Shown here one piece after another: positions 61,701-64,000 of a DNA stretch of 64,000 nucleotides (its first letter is position 1; each line of letters opens with the position of its first letter). The stretch is from Ophthalmolycus amberensis (Eukaryota > Chordata > Actinopteri > Perciformes > Zoarcidae). The notes beneath the pieces were generated by a model. That model made no database searches. It was not told the origin of the DNA and saw only the letters and a list, made by a program, of their open reading frames with translations. The stretch lies in NCBI GenBank assembly GCA_024529925.1, contig JAFEUB010001185.1:159001-223000 (forward strand), written 5' to 3'. The position numbers and the translations under genes are program-made.

Positions 61701-63608
61701 TATCTTCTACAGGGCTGTCGGGCCACTCAGGAGGCGGGAGGGTCATGGAGTCGGACAGCTCAGACGGGAAGTCCATGTCCTGTTGGAACTCTGCCTCCTC
61801 TTCCTGTTGGCCAGCGGCCTCCACCTCCAGCTGCTCCTCCAGGTCTGCATGACGGGGTGCAGAGCAAGAGATGACTCACTCTAAAAGCTGATCATTGCTA
61901 TTGTTGTACACAGTTCGACAGGTGAGCTATGTGCTGTATGAATGAGCCGTCTGACCAATGTAAACTTCCAGGAGCGCTGAGCAGGAGACCGTGCCGAAGG
62001 AGTTGAAGGCCACGCATTTAAACAGGCCAGAGTCTTCTGGAAAGGCCTCCGAGATCACCAGGGTGCACAGCTCCTCTGCAGCCGGGCGACACCACAACAT
62101 AAATGTCGTTTTTTAATCATTAAATATATATATACAACCCCTTATCACAGGCATGGCCTTAGTCTGGACATGAGTTGTGAGCTGTTCAACCAGAGATCAT
62201 GTTTTCACGAAGGATCACAATTTCCTTTATAACAATTATTGAACAACCAATACTCTACCTGGCACTGATGCAGAGCTGGCCTCTGGGAAAACAGGAAGAG
62301 AGAAAAGTCATTTGTCTTTGAAGTGAACTCATCACCATCGATATCAATACGTCTGAAATGAATCACGCTTTACTCTCATCTTATAACATTGCCACATATA
62401 GAGTCAGTTGTCATATAATGCTGAAGTTATACAGCTTCAAAAAAGACTTTTGATTCGGTTATTGGAGCTAAAATCCCGTCCAAGTCACGTGACCCCCCCC
62501 CCCCCCCAGCCCAGTGCCGAACACGTGCTCACTCTTGCGCAGTATCCTGAAATCGTCCGAGTCCAGCACTTGATCGCCCTCTCTGTACCACATGACCTGC
62601 AGGGGGGGGGTTCCCCTCAGCCTGCACTCCAGGACCACCAGCTGACCCGTCACCGTGGACACATCATGGAGGCACTGGCAGCGGAGGGATGAGAGGATAG
62701 AGAGAGAGGATGTGATCAGTAATCTTTCATGTACATGTCATACCAACATTCTCTTTATAATATTTTCTTTATACTAATTTACAGACATGAGACTTTCTAT
62801 CATATATATATACAACAAAATGATGTTTGGTAACTTTCAGTGACCAGCAGCAACAGAGAACAAGACAAAAACAAGATCATACAAGAAAATAAATCATACA
62901 GATGTATTGCATAAGATGGATGTTTATGACAAAGTGCATTAGCATTGTATGTGCACGTAGATTAAAGTGTGTTTCACCTTCACAAAAGTAGGGGCCACTC
63001 CATTCCCTGAATACTGTTGATTGTAGACGGGACTCTGAGTCTGGAAATGGAAAACAATACATTTAATTCAACTTGTGTAACAATCATTTCATTCATTTGG
63101 TGATTTGTTAAAGTGTAACGCAACACAAAAACAGGCGTTTTGAATCAGCTAACTGCATGTTGAGCTATTGTTTCATCTACGAGTTAAGTCCATCCATCAA
63201 ACGAGGGGATTCATTTGAGCGGGATGCAGTTACCCTCTGAGGGCTGACACACAGAGGCTGCACCAGGCTGGAGTGCCTCTGGGCCAGGAGGGTGGAGGAG
63301 GTGGAGGAGCTGGAGGGGAGCCCTCGAGAGGAGGACGCAGGGGAGGAAGAGGAGATGGTCAGGGACATGGTGCTGGTCTTCTTCTGCACCCTCTGAACGC
63401 TGCACAGTCACACATCGGCACATATCAGCAGCGAACAGGAAACCATTATATCTGCTTATGCTTTCTGCTTTCTTCTGCACTTCACGTTGTATCTCTCAGA
63501 TATGTGGCTGGGGAACTTTGTTATTCTAACAAAAGCTAAAAATATATATACATGCTATTGAGACTATATATGCACACTGGAAATTACATTTAAATTGAAC
63601 CAGTCTGC

Positions 63609-63650
<42 letters not shown>

Positions 63651-63663
63651 CTCACTGAGCCAT
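51828..63663 (-). CDS. myot: Myotilin/palladin-family actin scaffold, long form, 17 coding exons
   Basis: Minus-strand exons chain in phase from ATG at 63663 to TAG at 51828, about 990 codons if the central exon is continuous (human myotilin is 498 aa). These Z-disc/actin-bundling proteins bind F-actin, alpha-actinin and filamin. Order: Ser-rich QKKTSTMSLT segment; Ig1 (about 76-172, over exons 4-6, EDSG.F.C motif); acidic linker; Pro-rich exon; FNYERPRHFIQSQ segment; Ser/Gln/Pro-rich centre; IQGSKDALIQDLEKKLRSKE and SYEERMARRLLGP; Ig2 (about 760-845); Ig3 (about 850-943); tail ending LYESEEL, a PDZ-ligand type C-terminus. Absence of the Ig that palladin has after RRLLG, plus the tail, favour myotilin; the Ig1 region is palladin-like. 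Exon 9 shows two frame changes. Confidence 0.85.
52641..52677 (+). repeat. 37-bp exact duplicate of 50,900-50,936
   Basis: gatgtttgcagtgttgcact followed by gtgggtactagtgatgc occurs identically at 50,900-50,936. There it covers 28 bp of flank plus the first bases of the small hAT element; here it is followed by unrelated sequence. It lies in the last intron of the myot-like gene. Confidence 0.85.
53043..53176 (-). CDS. myot: myot-like exon 16 (end of Ig3)
   Basis: Encodes LYQDGSGRQCLLLERLMKSD, then AGWYTLSAINEAGMSTC: the DAGWYT...N.AG..(S)C core of the last Ig. Donor gtaagt, acceptor tccacag. Confidence 0.92.
53531..53696 (-). CDS. myot: myot-like exon 15 (start of Ig3)
   Basis: Encodes QEPLRPPIFIQKMSNSRALE and LECKVDASPPPQLYWKKD. 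Donor ag/gtactt with phase 2 joins to give ...NRM-S-LYQD. Confidence 0.92.
53869..54076 (-). CDS. myot: myot-like exon 14 (Ig2)
   Basis: Encodes VKGLPTPDVCWYLDGKAI through HAGVYDCVARNRAGESKF. This pairs closely with myotilin Ig1 of mammals (GLPAPDVSWYLNG... NRAGE). Confidence 0.93.
54174..54312 (-). CDS. myot: myot-like exon 13 (start of Ig2)
   Basis: Encodes GRRHTGTDERGNEG, AIQEKCYAPRFMQVPADLTV and EEGRFCRIDFK. The AIQEK.Y.PRF.QVP......EGRFCR.DFK string is a myotilin hallmark. Confidence 0.92.
54686..54719 (-). CDS. myot: myot-like exon 12 (34 bp)
   Basis: Small exon encoding SPEGRHTGGL. The reading frame between exons 11 and 13 is kept only if the second of two close AG acceptors (ttgcag/ccag) is used, giving a start at 54,719 rather than 54,723. 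Supported by phase, not by homology. Confidence 0.6.
55211..55313 (-). CDS. myot: myot-like exon 11
   Basis: Encodes KLSYEERMARRLLGPDNANY, matching the (R)LTYEE(K/R)MARRLLG block shared by myotilin and palladin, then VDQDSPLRLPTRP. Phase 0 in, phase 1 out (cag/gtacga). Confidence 0.9.
55539..55570 (-). repeat. (AC)n/(GT)n microsatellite forming exon 10 donor
   Basis: Sixteen dinucleotides; on the gene's sense strand it is (GT)n starting at the first intron base. UG repeats are bound by TDP-43 and CELF proteins, so repeat length may affect this splice site (inference). Confidence 0.85.
55571..55721 (-). CDS. myot: myot-like exon 10
   Basis: Encodes LPKPIVKKSVAPRPSSS and EDIQGSKDALIQDLEKKLRS, the conserved (E)IQG(S/T)K(D/E)A(L/V)IQDLE.KL helix. 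The donor gtgtgt is the first unit of a (GT)n run on the sense strand. Confidence 0.92.
56036..57053 (-). CDS. myot: myot-like exon 9 (large Ser/Gln/Pro-rich exon, two frame changes)
   Basis: Starts PGGPNMNLSDLPTF and carries FNYERPRHFIQSQPAF, the segment with which mammalian myotilin begins. That frame meets TAA near 56,817. A second frame (about 56,835-56,490) is open with Gln/Ser/Thr hexad repeats (SQTQSV, AQTQVQ). A third frame (about 56,480-56,036) carries RSTITLTPSIPSA, APAAYLCSVLPS and ends ASYKAAPS, splicing correctly (at/gtgagt) to exon 10. Length 1,018 bp is one base off the phase needed and would fit after loss of two bases. Either two short introns, an indel polymorphism, or sequence errors explain this. 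Met at 57,038 could start a short isoform. Confidence 0.7.
56590..56720 (-). repeat. CAGNNN hexanucleotide repeat in exon 9
   Basis: On the sense strand cag-acc, cag-gtc, cag-gcc and cag-tct hexads recur about twenty times, encoding alternating Gln and small residues in one frame. It is the kind of expandable coding repeat seen in Gln-rich linkers. Confidence 0.8.
57187..57388 (-). CDS. myot: myot-like exon 8 (Pro-rich)
   Basis: Encodes YPEPQPADHSSEEPFG and VRAYTPSPPPPTQVKEK, then PSKLSFT at a gtaagt donor. Acceptor tctgtcag. Phase 2 in matches exon 7. Confidence 0.78.
58300..58790. repeat. Dispersed fish repeat in intron 7
   Basis: Landmarks: gtatttgtatagtgctttac, gaggtgttgggagagagagttcc, gaagggctttgtgtgtgaatg, gaggttctgaaggactgggatgatg. 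This is a familiar long non-coding interspersed sequence in fish. It ends in (GT)n at 58,741-58,773 and has an internal G-run at 58,527-58,541. Confidence 0.6.
59828..60010. repeat. Dispersed fish repeat (ttcaattcaatttatttt type)
   Basis: ttcaattcaatttattttgt, aaaatcacaaattctcctcag, gggctttacaatctgtacac, caggaaaaactcccc and agagacagaggagggatcctc are the ordered words of a very common teleost interspersed repeat, probably a LINE-derived tail. No coding sequence. Confidence 0.65.
60667..60850 (-). promoter_or_regulatory. Candidate alternative promoter and non-coding first exon of myot-like gene
   Basis: On the minus strand a CpG-rich stretch (cggcgggacccgcgcgac, gagcgcgcggtg) runs into gtgcagaaacaag followed by a consensus donor gtaaga at 60,666. 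No acceptor-bounded coding exon fits here, so a non-coding first exon spliced to exon 8 or 9 is plausible. Translation would then start at Met 57,038, giving a protein beginning near FNYERPRHF like mammalian myotilin. Inference. Confidence 0.35.
61685..61844 (-). CDS. myot: myot-like exon 7 (acidic linker)
   Basis: Encodes LEEQLEVEAAGQQEEEAEF, DFPSELSDSMTLPPPEWP and SPVEDNMPVA. Donor ga/gtgagt, phase 2, followed within 20 bp by (CA)n on the sense strand. Confidence 0.85.
61956..62075 (-). CDS. myot: myot-like exon 6 (end of Ig1)
   Basis: Encodes EELCTLVISEAFPEDSGLF, KCVAFNSFGTVSCSALLEVY. EE(I/L)CTLVI.E.FPED.G.F.C is the palladin/myopalladin Ig signature. Donor g/gtcaga is weak but the phase fits exon 7. 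Confidence 0.9.
62259..62282 (-). CDS. myot: myot-like exon 5 (24-bp microexon)
   Basis: Encodes K-ASSASVP-E between acceptor ttttcccag and donor gccag/gtagag. It fills exactly the place of the KKPRSTAEPEE loop of palladin Ig, in phase 1 on both sides. Confidence 0.85.
62533..62674 (-). CDS. myot: myot-like exon 4 (start of Ig1)
   Basis: Encodes CLHDVSTVTGQLVVLECRLR and GTPPLQVMWYREGDQVLD, then DDFRILRK. Matches the palladin-type Ig (GQ.VVLECR(V)RG.PPLQV.W(F/Y)R). Donor a/gtgagc. A 17-base G-run on the sense strand lies about 25 bp into the intron. Confidence 0.92.
62978..63040 (-). CDS. myot: myot-like exon 3
   Basis: Encodes TQSPVYNQQYSGNGVAPTF then VK; 21 codons, phase 0 on both sides, acceptor tttccag, donor aag/gtgaaa. 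Confidence 0.85.
63234..63399 (-). CDS. myot: myot-like exon 2 (Ser-rich)
   Basis: Encodes VQRVQKKTSTMSLTISSSSP, a Ser-rich run and LVQPLCVSPQR. Palladin has the parallel AQKKTTSVSLTIGSSSP ... VIQPLSVP. Donor agg/gtaact. Confidence 0.88.
63611..63648. repeat. (GT)n microsatellite next to myot-like exon 1 donor
   Basis: Nineteen dinucleotides; on the gene's sense strand it is (CA)n beginning about seven bases after the exon 1 donor. CA repeats are hnRNP L sites, so a splicing effect is possible (inference). Confidence 0.9.
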
Positions 63664-63703
63664 GTTTCAGGCGTTCCAGGAGAAGCGATGGAGGTTGTTC
63701 TCT
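63656..63703 (-). CDS. myot: myot-like exon 1 (5' UTR and start codon)
   Basis: A 48-bp exon between acceptor ctttgtag and donor ca/gtgagt. ATG at 63663-63661 in context aaacATGg gives MA(H) and joins exon 2 in phase 2. An in-frame TGA nine bases upstream shows translation of this frame begins here. Exon 1 is preceded by an acceptor, so at least one more 5' UTR exon lies to the right. Confidence 0.65.
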
Positions 63704-64000
63704 CTACAAAGACAGAAGCAGAGAGACAGACATGTTACTCTCTCTCCTCCCCTCAGCTTTCATCACAGTGTTGTGGAAACCTGTGCTGCTGCCGACACCC
63801 GGGTGTGAATACATTGAGCTGTATAAATATTAAGTAGGGTCCGGAGGGCATGCATGGTCAAGCTAAATCCCTCCTCGGATACTAAAAGTTTTGTTTTGCT
63901 CTTTAACCACAGAGGTGTTGGGACATAGCAGCTGCATGATGCAGGAGATCTCTGCACACACAAAAAGGCACCGTTGAGAAAGGGAGTGAGATATCAATGC

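Overview
The window looks like a teleost fish chromosome. It has GT-AG split genes, dense dinucleotide microsatellites, several hAT-type and TA-flanked DNA elements, a BEL/Pao LTR retrotransposon (a group absent from mammals), and two vertebrate genes that can be read exon by exon. All calls come from reading the sequence and remembered family knowledge; no database search was run.

Layout. Positions 1-41,000 are gene-poor and repeat-rich. A decayed L1-type LINE (minus strand, about 628-2760) is split by a 1,625-bp hAT element (996-2620, 8-bp target duplication). That hAT element carries a 16-copy, 29-bp minisatellite. Dispersed repeat copies lie near 7.3, 11.8, 13.5, 29.6, 31.3, 32.8 and 40.4 kb. 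At 18,030-23,720 there is a complete LTR-to-LTR BEL/Pao element (minus strand) with two 568-bp LTRs that read as identical, a 5-bp target duplication, and one 1161-codon gag-protease-pol frame that has lost the catalytic reverse transcriptase, RNase H and integrase core. Further DNA-element remnants lie at 24.1-24.9, 34.5-34.8 and 36.5-36.9 kb, and a GA-rich tract at 37.5-37.8 kb.

Positions 41,107-48,804 hold dnd1 (dead end, plus strand): five coding exons, 376 codons, two RRM regions and a C-terminal dsRNA-binding domain. It is a vertebrate germ-cell factor. Introns 3 and 4 each carry a DNA-transposon insertion.

Positions 51,828-63,663 hold a myotilin/palladin-family gene (minus strand), convergent with dnd1. 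Seventeen coding exons can be chained. The C-terminal half (two Ig domains, no third palladin Ig, C-terminus LYESEEL) is myotilin-like. The N-terminal half (QKKTSTMSLT exon, an Ig domain over three exons, EDSG motif) is palladin-like. The large central exon changes reading frame twice as read here. A candidate internal first exon near 60.7 kb could serve a short form like mammalian myotilin.

The two genes are not functionally linked in any evident way: one is a germ-line RNA-binding protein, the other a sarcomeric/actin scaffold. They share a tail-to-tail intergenic region of about 1.1 kb filled with a degenerate AT-rich tandem repeat.
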